The notes beneath the pieces are model-generated. The model was given only the letters and a program-made list of their open reading frames with translations. It made no database searches and was not told where the DNA came from. A stretch of DNA of 8,434 nt from an uncultured beta proteobacterium (lineage in GTDB: Bacteria > Pseudomonadota > Gammaproteobacteria > Burkholderiales > Burkholderiaceae): the NCBI GenBank assembly GCA_903938955.1, contig CAJAFJ010000589.1, positions 1 to 8,434 of the forward strand. Direction: 5' to 3'. Every line of letters starts with the position of its first letter. The stretch's first letter is position 1. Shown here piece after piece: positions 1 to 4,673 of the stretch. Made by a program: the position numbers and the translations under genes.

Positions 1-627
1 AATAATGACAGCCGACAAGTCGCATTGCGCCGCACATTGAAGGGTGCCTGCCGCCGTAAAGAAATTCTGTCAACCCCTGCGATGGAATGGGCTGGTTTGT
101 ACTTGAGCAGCCCCGATGTTCAAGTCCCGTTCGACAGGTTGCTGGAAACAACAGACCTTGCGATTGACGCGCCTGCTTTCTCTGAGTGGCTGAAGCGAAG
201 CGACACAGAGCCGTCTGCTCATGTTGCAGCATGGTTTACCAAGTTTGGAATTTTGGAGCGTACAACAGGGCCAGCGCAGAACACCGCAACGCCCGCGCCC
301 GTGGTGCCTGATGAAGTTGACTTCACGCTGGTAGCGACACGCAAAGAATTGATTGATGCGTTTGGCAAGTTCACAGGAATGAACATGACGTGGTTTGACA
401 ACCTGAACGACTCACCCAAGCTGAAGGCCGCCCGCAAATTCACGGGGCAAGGTGGCAGACATAGCTCAGAGCCGTTATTTTGTCCTCATGAGGTTATGCA
501 GTGGCTGGCCAACCCTAAGCGAAGGAAGGGCAAGTCGTTAAGCGTCACGACAGCATGGCGGCTGCTGAAAAATCATTTCCCAAAGGTTTACAACCAATAT
601 TCGATAGGCGACCCGAACGCCGATTGA
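1..627 (+). CDS. Hypothetical element protein, 5' end outside the window
   Basis: The frame is open from the first base, so the true start is probably upstream. A TTG at 25 is the only start-like codon near the edge, and the residues before it read naturally as protein. About 208 codons are visible, ending in TGA at 625-627. The N-terminal part is mostly helical. A Pro/Ala/Thr-rich linker lies near visible residues 88-104, followed by a basic C-terminal domain with several Trp residues and a helical stretch ending LSVTTAWRLLKNHFP, which could bind DNA. I do not recognise a named family; it resembles hypothetical proteins of betaproteobacterial genomic islands, from memory only. No integrase Arg-His-Arg-Tyr signature is visible. 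Its stop codon lies inside the first of four repeats that separate it from the next gene, so it may end a transcription unit upstream of a control region. Confidence 0.7.
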   Translation, partial: NNDSRQVALRRTLKGACRRKEILSTPAMEWAGLYLSSPDVQVPFDRLLETTDLAIDAPAFSEWLKRSDTEPSAHVAAWFTKFGILERTTGPAQNTATPAPVVPDEVDFTLVATRKELIDAFGKFTGMNMTWFDNLNDSPKLKAARKFTGQGGRHSSEPLFCPHEVMQWLANPKRRKGKSLSVTTAWRLLKNHFPKVYNQYSIGDPNAD

Positions 628-704
628 CCGGGGTAAATCAGCATATTGGCCGGGGTTGTTGCCCTACTTTGGCCGGGGTTTGAGAGTGAGTTTCGACGGG
701 GTTA
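624..704. repeat. Four iteron-like direct repeats, 22-23 bp period
   Basis: Four copies of a 13-bp motif begin at 624, 646, 669 and 692: TTGACCGGGGTAA, TTGGCCGGGGTTG, TTGGCCGGGGTTT and TTCGACGGGGTTA. CGGGGT is invariant and the intervals are 22, 23 and 23 bp, about two helical turns, so a protein would meet every copy on the same DNA face. The array fills the gap between the first gene and the HTH gene. It could be replication iterons, an operator for one of the small HTH proteins, or a multi-repeat transposon end of the Tn7 or IS21 type; no transposase gene is visible to support the last. The repeats are plainly present; their role is inferred. Confidence 0.75.
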
Positions 705-740
705 ATCATGCACAGATTGCCCCGCCATCGCAATTCAACC

Positions 741-992
741 ATGTTCAACAAGCGCGAAAGCGAAAACATGGAAAAGCATCAAGCCCAACAACAGTTCCCC
801 GCACTGGAAACTGTCAACAAGCCTAACCTGACGACCGCTGAACTGGCGTTCTATTCCAACATGGCCGCGCAAACTTGGCGCATTAAAGCCTGTTACGACA
901 CCGCACCTGATGGTCTGCGCCCGCTGCGTGTGTGCGGGAAATTGGCATGGCCTACCGCTGGTGCCAAGAAACTGCTGGGCGTGGCAGTATGA
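741..992 (+). CDS. Small HTH protein, excisionase/AlpA-like
   Basis: The core is a helix-turn-helix pattern, LTTAELAFYSNMAAQTWRIKA, followed by RPLRVCGKLAWPTAGAKKLLGV, a short wing-and-helix pattern typical of MerR-like excisionases and AlpA-type regulators of integrated elements. Such proteins bend DNA for excision or activate element genes. The start is uncertain: ATGs at 708, 741 and 768 are in frame and none has a convincing Shine-Dalgarno sequence. The HTH begins well after 768, so all three leave it intact. If 708 is used, the last upstream repeat lies on the ribosome binding region, which would suit autoregulation. The stop overlaps the next start (ATGA at 989-992), so the genes are translationally coupled. 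DNA binding is likely; an excisionase role is inferred from type and position. Confidence 0.65.
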   Translation: MFNKRESENMEKHQAQQQFPALETVNKPNLTTAELAFYSNMAAQTWRIKACYDTAPDGLRPLRVCGKLAWPTAGAKKLLGVAV

Positions 993-1348
993 AAAAAGCC
1001 CCGACACGCGACCAAGCAACCGGGGCCAGTGGTGAGCAACTTTCGTTTCTACCGCCACCGCCATTTTGCCCGACATGGCCGACAAAAAACACACTGGCCG
1101 ATGTTGCGCTGGGAATGTTTATGAGCGGTCGAATGATTGACCATCCCGACTTCGAGAGCAGCACGCAAAGCTGGCGACTCGGCGCCGTGGTGTTCACACT
1201 GCGCACGCTGGGCTGGCCGATTGAAACCATCGAAATTCCAAGCCCGACAGAGCATTACCCCGAGCGAGTGATTGCTTTGTATCACCTGGACGCTAAATAC
1301 ACCGCGCAAGCCCTGGCGATGAATGGAAGGGCTGCAAATGTTGACTGA
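989..1348 (+). CDS. Small winged-helix-like hypothetical protein
   Basis: A 119-residue protein starting at the ATG of an ATGA overlap with the HTH gene before it. An upstream in-frame start at 932 would overlap that gene by 61 bp and is less likely. A Pro-rich N-terminal tail (LPPPPFCPTWP) precedes a domain reading TLADVALGMFMSGRMIDHPD, then SWRLGAVVFTLRTLGWPIET. That resembles the small helix-turn-helix domain of phage and island proteins in which a recognition helix leads into a GWPIE strand (HTH_39-like, by memory). A regulatory DNA-binding role is plausible, but no target is known. An inverted repeat over its first codons (998-1003 with 1021-1026) could fold in the mRNA. Confidence 0.7.
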   Translation: MKKAPTRDQATGASGEQLSFLPPPPFCPTWPTKNTLADVALGMFMSGRMIDHPDFESSTQSWRLGAVVFTLRTLGWPIETIEIPSPTEHYPERVIALYHLDAKYTAQALAMNGRAANVD

Positions 1349-1661
1349 TACCGCGCGCGCCAGTGATGCTCTTTACTCGATACCGCCCGACCTACCCCGT
1401 GATGAGTGGGTGCGTGCTGGCATGGCACGCCCCCGCCGCCGTGAGGATGTGGACGACATAGCAGGATGCAGCAACAGCCCCGAACTGATTGCAGAGCTTC
1501 GCCGCCGTGGCCTTGACGTGCCATGCGAGCGCATCAAGTTTATCGACCGTGACGGCAAAACCTGCCGCCCTGGCGTGTACTCATTCACGACAAAAGACCG
1601 CCGCCTTATTTGGGCATGGCAAGCACGCATGAGGAAAGGCACCAATGGCAAACGCTCGTAA
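1338..1661 (+). CDS. Hypothetical protein with HTH-like C-terminus
   Basis: The ATG at 1338 has a good GGAAGG Shine-Dalgarno sequence at 1325-1330, better than the in-frame ATG at 1323, giving 107 residues. It overlaps the end of the preceding gene by 11 bp. The N-terminal stretch ALYSIPPDLPRDEWVRAGMA resembles the start of a primase C-terminal (PriCT_2-type) domain, but the rest of that domain is absent. The second half, SPELIAELRRRGLDVPCERI and the following FIDRDGKTCRPGVYSFT, looks like a short winged helix. The final 17 bp overlap the start of the initiator-like gene, and the protein ends GKRS, exactly as does the unrelated gene before the second paralog. This is the third small putative DNA-binding protein in a row. 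Confidence 0.7.
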   Translation: MLTDTARASDALYSIPPDLPRDEWVRAGMARPRRREDVDDIAGCSNSPELIAELRRRGLDVPCERIKFIDRDGKTCRPGVYSFTTKDRRLIWAWQARMRKGTNGKRS

Positions 1662-2349
1662 TCCGAAGCGCAAGGGCCACGACACAAGCCGCGACCAAGG
1701 CGGGTTTGTCGCCTTGCCTTGGTCAGTGCTTGATTGCCCTGCCTATGCCCGCCTGACCATGCACGCAAGGGCTTTGCTGCTGGAAGTGGCCCGGCAATTT
1801 CACCGTGACGATAACGGGCGCATGTTGTTGTCCCGCGCTTATATGGCAACCCGAGGATGGAAGTCGGTGGACATGTTGACCAAGGCAAAAACTGAGTTGC
1901 TGGAAAACGGGTTCATTTTCCAAACAGTTATGGGCCATCGTCCAAACAAGGCGAGCTGGTACGCCGTGACCTGGAGGGCTTTAGACAAGCTGCCGGGTTA
2001 TGACGAAGGCACGGCACAGTTATTTGAGCGTGGTGCCTACCAAAAAGCCGCGCCAGTTATCCGCGCATCCCTTGGACCGCCCCACGGTACAGGGAGGGCT
2101 GTGATAGTACCGCCCCACGGTACAGGGACATTGCCCACTGTACCGCCCCACGGTCCTATGAGGGCACTTTTGGGGGGGCTCTCTGTACCGCCACACGGAC
2201 ACCCTCTAGAGATGCCATCTATTGCACTTCAAACCAATGCTGCCCGGCCTGTTTACTTCAGCTACTGCGAACACAGCAAACGCCGCTTCACATTTATTCG
2301 AGACACATCATGCAAGACCTTAACGACAAACTCCAACATCACCAAATGA
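1645..2349 (+). CDS. Initiator-like winged-helix protein, paralog A
   Basis: A 234-residue protein with a strong GAGGAAAGG ribosome binding site at 1631-1639. Residues 20-123 form a compact domain: GGFVALPWSVLDCP, a helical segment (HARALLLEVARQ), an LLSRAYMATRGWKS segment typical of a recognition helix, and a C-terminal strand pair around GFIFQTVMGH, together suggesting a winged helix. From residue 145 the chain turns into a Pro/Gly-rich linker with four PPHG motifs (145, 156, 167, 182), each encoded by a DNA palindrome. The last 45 residues do not match the paralog. Proteins of this type are annotated as hypothetical or replication proteins in betaproteobacterial elements, from memory. An N-terminal DNA-binding domain followed by iterons inside the gene resembles lambda O, so I infer a replication initiator. 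No helicase or primase motif is visible; an autoregulator is the main alternative. Confidence 0.8.
   Translation: MANARNPKRKGHDTSRDQGGFVALPWSVLDCPAYARLTMHARALLLEVARQFHRDDNGRMLLSRAYMATRGWKSVDMLTKAKTELLENGFIFQTVMGHRPNKASWYAVTWRALDKLPGYDEGTAQLFERGAYQKAAPVIRASLGPPHGTGRAVIVPPHGTGTLPTVPPHGPMRALLGGLSVPPHGHPLEMPSIALQTNAARPVYFSYCEHSKRRFTFIRDTSCKTLTTNSNITK
2073..2205. repeat. Intragenic palindrome array A, four units
   Basis: Four copies of a short inverted repeat lie inside paralog A. The core CCGCC(C/A)CACGG begins at 2077, 2110, 2143 and 2188, so the intervals are 33, 33 and 45 bp. The best unit, GTACCG-CCCCA-CGGTAC at 2107-2123, has a perfect 6-bp stem and 5-nt loop. The others keep at least the three inner pairs, with flanking mismatches or, in the fourth, a one-base bulge. 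Every core encodes Pro-Pro-His-Gly with the codons CCG, CCC or CCA, CAC, and GGT or GGA. That nucleotide uniformity exceeds what the protein needs and suggests a DNA or RNA function such as initiator binding sites or RNA hairpins. Confidence 0.8.
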
Positions 2350-2771
2350 CCGCCGAATGGGTTGACGACCGACACGGCCCCGCCGTCATGTTGTCACAAG
2401 CTTCGGACGACTACAACGAGTCAACAAGCGTTCTGATTCACCCCTGGCAACTTCGGGCAGTGTGCGAGAAATTCGGATTAGTTGCCAGCGACCAGACGGC
2501 GCACAAGACCATTGCCACCCTCACGCGCCGCCTGCATCTGCTGAACAGCCGCATCCAACATCTTGATAACTGGCTGCGCACATTGTCCGACAGCGACCAC
2601 GCAGACCTTACCTATGAGATTGGGTTTTCAGGCGGCACTGCTGACATGGCAAAAGAGTTCTGCGCTGAACTGGTGGACACCGAGCCACAAGAGGTTTCGC
2701 CAGCCCCTACAGCAAAGCCTATTCCGAAGGCTTTAACCAAGCCAACACCGCCGCAAGCATCCCTCATCTGA
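2310..2771 (+). CDS. Conserved hypothetical element protein
   Basis: A 153-residue soluble protein. The ATG at 2310 has a weak GAGA ribosome binding site and overlaps paralog A by 40 bp. The ATG at 2346 gives an ATGA overlap with the stop of that gene and is a real alternative (MTAEWVDDRHGP). The first 80 residues contain EWVDDRHGPAVML and VLIHPWQLRAVCEKFGL, followed by a helical segment ATLTRRLHLLNSRIQHLDNW that could form a coiled coil. The last 30 residues are Pro/Ala/Lys-rich and look disordered. I recognise the type from other betaproteobacterial islands, where it is hypothetical; no catalytic motif is visible. Its place directly after the initiator-like gene suggests the same operon and perhaps an accessory role in replication or its control, which is inference. 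Confidence 0.75.
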   Translation: MQDLNDKLQHHQMTAEWVDDRHGPAVMLSQASDDYNESTSVLIHPWQLRAVCEKFGLVASDQTAHKTIATLTRRLHLLNSRIQHLDNWLRTLSDSDHADLTYEIGFSGGTADMAKEFCAELVDTEPQEVSPAPTAKPIPKALTKPTPPQASLI

Positions 2772-2782
2772 TATGTTGCGTG

Positions 2783-2950
2783 ATGGCCAGCGACCTGCAC
2801 GACGTGCTGCGCTGGCCTGCGTGTTTGTACTGTGCTTGCAGCTTGGACGCACTGATGGCCGTGTTGTCTATCGTGCGCGTGTGTGGCGTGGAGGCGTTCA
2901 CAGTCGGTGCTGTGCTGTGGCCTGCTGGTGCATTCATTGTGGCGCTGTAG
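2783..2950 (+). CDS. Possible small hydrophobic (membrane) protein, 55 codons
   Basis: An ATG at 2783 opens a 55-codon frame ending in TAG at 2948-2950, 11 bp after the stop of the preceding gene. It begins MASDLHDVLRWPACLYC, followed by hydrophobic stretches LDALMAVLSIV and AFTVGAVLWPAGAFIVAL. That is the pattern of a small inner-membrane protein with one or two short spans. A competing frame from 2773 to 3132 is longer but its composition, rich in Cys, Arg and Trp, looks like a shadow. There is no clear Shine-Dalgarno sequence. Its position at the end of the operon and its sensible hydrophobicity support it; function is unknown. Confidence 0.45.
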   Translation: MASDLHDVLRWPACLYCACSLDALMAVLSIVRVCGVEAFTVGAVLWPAGAFIVAL

Positions 2951-3151
2951 TGCTGGGCTGGCCTGATGGCAGGGTGGCCGTATGTTGGTGTGCTGTAGAA
3001 CCGTCGGGGACCCTGGCACGAGGCTTCATTCACCCGTGGGGGTCAGAGGCTCGACGGTCGGCTCAATTTGGTTTTTTGAACCTGATTCATGGGTTTGGTG
3101 GAAAATGCAACTTTGTTGCGTTATTAAATTAATTGATTTAAATCAAGTTTG
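2951..3151. other. Gene-free stretch with inverted repeats and an AT-rich tract
   Basis: This is the first part of a gap of about 530 bp (2951-3482) in which I see no convincing gene. ACCGTCG at 3000-3006 pairs with CGACGGT at 3052-3058, and GACCC at 3009-3013 pairs inside it with GGGTC at 3040-3044, giving a nested stem. A strongly AT-rich tract follows from about 3118 to 3150. The remainder of the gap holds the terminator, the duplicated tail and the structured leader listed separately. Confidence 0.5.
3133..3146. promoter_or_regulatory. Perfect palindrome matching the FNR-type consensus
   Basis: TTGATTTAAATCAA is a perfect 14-bp palindrome and fits TTGAT-N4-ATCAA, the site of FNR/Anr-type oxygen-responsive regulators. 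It lies in an AT-rich tract just before a terminator. No promoter or gene is placed to be controlled by it in the usual geometry, so it may be a chance match, a site for another dimeric regulator, or part of an unwinding region. Confidence 0.3.
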
Positions 3152-3185
3152 AAAGCCCGGTGATTAAATTCGCTGGGTTTTTTTT
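3152..3185 (+). terminator. Rho-independent terminator of module 1
   Basis: AAAGCCCGGTG at 3152-3162 can pair with CGCTGGGTTTT over 11 positions, counting three G-U pairs, around an 8-nt AT-rich loop. An uninterrupted T8 tract ends at 3185. It closes the plus-strand operon that runs from the small HTH gene through 2950. Confidence 0.8.
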
Positions 3186-3208
3186 CGCCCGCCATTTCCG
3201 TTACGGTC
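3171..3208 (+). repeat. Duplicated 38-bp terminator tail, copy 1
   Basis: From CGCTGGG through the T tract to CATTTCCGTTACGGTC, this segment recurs at 5486-5522 with three substitutions and one T fewer. It contains the right arm and T tract of the terminator plus 23 bp beyond. It follows each initiator-like gene, which suggests that gene and tail were duplicated as a unit. Confidence 0.75.
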
Positions 3209-3333
3209 GAAACCCCGCACTGGCCAATCCAAAGCCACCACAAACCACGCCATCGCCCGCGCCGACTCCCTGGGTGAAGAAGCCCTTGTGAAACCGCAAG
3301 CTGTGGCCACATCCTTCTCGGTAAGGTGCTTAG

Positions 3334-3364
3334 TTGCGGGGGCTTTGCTGCGCTGTGCTACAGT
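3334..3364 (+). promoter_or_regulatory. Candidate promoter of the module 2 leader
   Basis: TACAGT at 3359-3364 is preceded by TG in the extended -10 position (TGCTACAGT). A poor -35 candidate, TTGCGG, lies at 3334-3339, 19 bp upstream. It would start transcription near 3371, just before the antisense-like hairpins. A terminator upstream at 3152-3185 means module 2 needs its own promoter about here. The match is modest. Confidence 0.35.
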
Positions 3365-3370
3365 TCGTTT

Positions 3371-3426
3371 CGGTGCTAGACACACCACAAAACAAGCGGG
3401 CAACCTCCCCGACAGCGAGGTTTTTT
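3371..3426 (+). ncRNA. Putative C4/CI-like antisense RNA
   Basis: A short RNA starting near 3371 would form the hairpin GGTG-CTAGACA-CACC (3372-3386), then the unpaired AAACAAGC (3390-3397), then a terminator hairpin. Two blocks in it, TAGACACA (3377-3384) and AAACAAGC (3390-3397), are perfect complements of TGTGTCTA (3496-3503) and GCTTGTTT (3486-3493) in the downstream leader, in the correct antiparallel order. Two short complementary blocks in a small RNA encoded just upstream of its target on the same strand is the layout of phage P1/P7 C4 RNA and satellite P4 CI RNA, which keep lytic or replication operons off. The complementarity is seen directly; the RNA, its ends and its function are inferred. 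Confidence 0.6.
3402..3426 (+). terminator. Terminator at the end of the antisense-like RNA
   Basis: AACCTC at 3402-3407 pairs with GAGGTT at 3417-3422 around a 9-nt loop, and the T tract runs 3421-3426. An alternative pairing, CGGG (3397-3400) with CCCG (3408-3411), would compete with it. The stem is short, so partial readthrough into the module 2 genes is plausible. Confidence 0.65.
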
Positions 3427-3448
3427 CACGTCCTGAATTTATGATTTC

Positions 3449-3514
3449 GGGGCTGGGAGTGCCAAACCGTAAGGCTGGCAGCATGGCTTGTTTCATGTGT
3501 CTATACCCAGCCCC
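3449..3514 (+). promoter_or_regulatory. Three-way-junction leader, target of the antisense-like RNA
   Basis: GGGGCTGGG (3449-3457) pairs perfectly with CCCAGCCCC (3506-3514). Inside, TGCCA (3460-3464) pairs with TGGCA (3476-3480), capped by CC-GTAA-GG, a GNRA-type loop. GCATG (3481-3485) pairs with CATGT (3494-3498) including one G-U pair. The 8-nt loop of this last hairpin, GCTTGTTT, is exactly the complement of one antisense block. A possible TAAGG ribosome binding site (3470-3474) and an ATG (3483) lie within the fold, so antisense binding could block translation starting there. Confidence 0.6.
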
Positions 3515-3572
3515 ACCCTATGACCTAGACAGTCAAACGGCGGGTTTCTCAGTTCAACAAGGAACGGAAATC

Positions 3573-3776
3573 ATGACCACGGTCAACACCACCACGCCCA
3601 CCACCGGGCAATCCATCGACGCTATCGCACGTCACCAGCACGTCCACAACGCAATCAGCACCGCGCAATGGCACCTCGCCCACGGTCGCATCAACGAGGC
3701 TACTGGACGCATCATGAGCGCGGCCCGCCACCTCAAACAGCTTTGCACCGAAGCCACCATTGGAGCAGCATCATGA
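3573..3776 (+). CDS. Small hypothetical protein, first gene of module 2
   Basis: The ATG at 3573 has an AAGGA ribosome binding site at 3559-3563 and gives 67 residues: a Thr-rich start, then a mostly helical part (AIARHQHVHNAISTAQWHLA and ATGRIMSAARHLKQLC). The frame stays open upstream to 3288, and an in-frame ATG at 3483 with TAAGG at 3470-3474 would add 30 residues (MACFMCLYPAPPYDL...). That start sits inside the structured leader and would be the natural target of antisense control. From memory, peptides like this extension recur before small genes in other elements, like the P4 Ash-type or P1 Icd-like leader reading frames, so it may be translated. The stop overlaps the next start by ATGA. 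Function unknown. Confidence 0.65.
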   Translation: MTTVNTTTPTTGQSIDAIARHQHVHNAISTAQWHLAHGRINEATGRIMSAARHLKQLCTEATIGAAS

Positions 3777-4135
3777 ATGCCACCACCACGGTAAGCACCA
3801 CCGACGCCGGGGCACACATCCTTGCCGCACTCACCGGACCGAACGCACCACGCGCCGTGCTGGTGTCGCTTGGCCGCAGTGGCCAGCTTTCGCACCAGCC
3901 CATTCAACAGGGTCAATCGGTGGTCAACATCGAAACTGAGTTGCTGGGGCACTTGAGCGCGTTTCCGCACACCACCGAATGGCTGATGGCACTGCGCGAT
4001 TACATCGATGGTCGCCTGGCCGCACGCGCCGAGGCCCAAGCTACAGGCGGTATCAGCATTCCGCGACAAGGGGGAAGCTGGAACATTGCCCACGTCAACG
4101 CTTTTGAGCCGCTGACGGTTGGAGGTGAAGCATGA
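3773..4135 (+). CDS. Hypothetical element protein, 120 residues
   Basis: It starts at the ATG of an ATGA overlap with the preceding gene, with GGAG at 3762-3765 as ribosome binding site, and ends in an ATGA overlap with the following gene. It is soluble: a Thr/Ala-rich N-terminus, a central part with SLGRSGQLSHQPIQQGQSV and ELLGHLSAFPHTTEWLMALRD, and a C-terminal segment GGSWNIAHVNAFEPL. No membrane segment or catalytic motif is visible and I do not recognise the family. Tight coupling on both sides makes it a solid gene. By analogy with P4-like operons it may be an accessory or host-takeover protein expressed before the replication gene, but nothing in its sequence shows that. Confidence 0.75.
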   Translation: MNATTTVSTTDAGAHILAALTGPNAPRAVLVSLGRSGQLSHQPIQQGQSVVNIETELLGHLSAFPHTTEWLMALRDYIDGRLAARAEAQATGGISIPRQGGSWNIAHVNAFEPLTVGGEA

Positions 4136-4476
4136 GCACCACCCGCAAAACACGTTGCAAAGTAGGCGACCGCGCACGGGTCACTGGCGCATTGCTACCG
4201 CAAAACATGGGGAAGATTGTTGTTGTGGTGCGACCGTACCGAGACAGGGAAATAGTGGGAGGCTCGTCATGGGTGAACGACGGTAACGCCTGGGCTGTTG
4301 TGTCGCTTGGCAGTCCAATCGCGGGGACGTGGAATGGTGAAGTGACTGTAAGCAGGACGGCTGTATTTAACGACGCTCAACTGACCCCATTGAGTGATGA
4401 CGATGACGGCCTGACGCGCAAGGCAGTACGCACCAAGCGCAAAGCCGCCAGCAAGCCGAGCGAGGTGACAGCATGA
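4132..4476 (+). CDS. Hypothetical protein with SH3-like (KOW-type) pattern
   Basis: 114 residues with a strong ribosome binding site (GGAGGTGA) upstream of 4132 and ATGA overlaps at both ends. The N-terminal 85 residues look like a small beta-barrel: CKVGDRARVTG, NMGKIVVVVRPYRD, AWAVVSLGSPI and VFNDAQLTPL. The VGDRARV...NMGKIVVVV pattern recalls KOW/SH3-like domains of phage-encoded small proteins, which often bind nucleic acid or ribosomal and transcription partners. The last 25 residues are basic (LTRKAVRTKRKAASKPS) and probably disordered, consistent with nucleic-acid contact. Family assignment is by pattern only. Confidence 0.75.
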   Translation: MSTTRKTRCKVGDRARVTGALLPQNMGKIVVVVRPYRDREIVGGSSWVNDGNAWAVVSLGSPIAGTWNGEVTVSRTAVFNDAQLTPLSDDDDGLTRKAVRTKRKAASKPSEVTA

Positions 4477-4673
4477 GCGCCGCCAGAATCACCCAGCTAC
4501 GCGGCACCATTGCCCTGCTGGACGCCTGCAAGCTGGAGCTGAACCGCTTCAAGCCTGACCTCGACCGGGCCTATGATTTTGCAGAACGGGCCTTCGACCT
4601 GGTGGGCCTGATGCGCATCGAAGGGGCTGCCGCTGACAGGCGACAAAGCGCACTGCATGGCAAACGGTCGTAA
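4473..4673 (+). CDS. Small helical hypothetical protein
   Basis: 66 residues, starting in an ATGA overlap with the preceding gene and a GAGGTGA ribosome binding site at 4463-4469. It is almost entirely helical and amphipathic (ITQLRGTIALLDACKLELNR, DRAYDFAERAFDLVGLMRIE), suggesting a small coiled-coil or dimeric protein. The last residues, GKRS, are encoded by the 17 bp that overlap the start of paralog B. The unrelated gene before paralog A ends with the same four residues over a 17-bp overlap of the same length. This looks like a retained translational-coupling joint. Function unknown. Confidence 0.7.
   Translation: MSAARITQLRGTIALLDACKLELNRFKPDLDRAYDFAERAFDLVGLMRIEGAAADRRQSALHGKRS

Noticed and set aside
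998..1026. Minus-strand terminator shape: GCCCCG...CGGGGC followed by T6
   Set aside because: The loop is 17 nt and there is no minus-strand gene to terminate. The T6 is the complement of the AAA AAA codons at the start of a plus-strand gene. Possibly a mild mRNA hairpin, nothing more.
2073..2205. CRISPR array, because of short repeats at 33-bp spacing
   Set aside because: The repeats are about 11-17 bp, lie in frame inside a protein gene, are imperfect, and no cas gene is present.
2773..3132. 119-codon plus-strand frame after the conserved hypothetical gene
   Set aside because: Its Cys/Arg/Trp-rich composition and its run through an inverted repeat and AT-rich tract look non-coding. The shorter frame at 2783-2950 reads better.
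3164..3496. 110-codon minus-strand reading frame opposite the leader
   Set aside because: It lies antisense to structured leader RNA and runs into the module 1 terminator. It has no clear ribosome binding site and a composition unlike its neighbours.
3288..3572. Long upstream extension of the first module 2 gene, starting at 3288
   Set aside because: It runs through the promoter candidate, a terminator and the antisense/target RNA. Only a start at 3483 or 3573 has a ribosome binding site.
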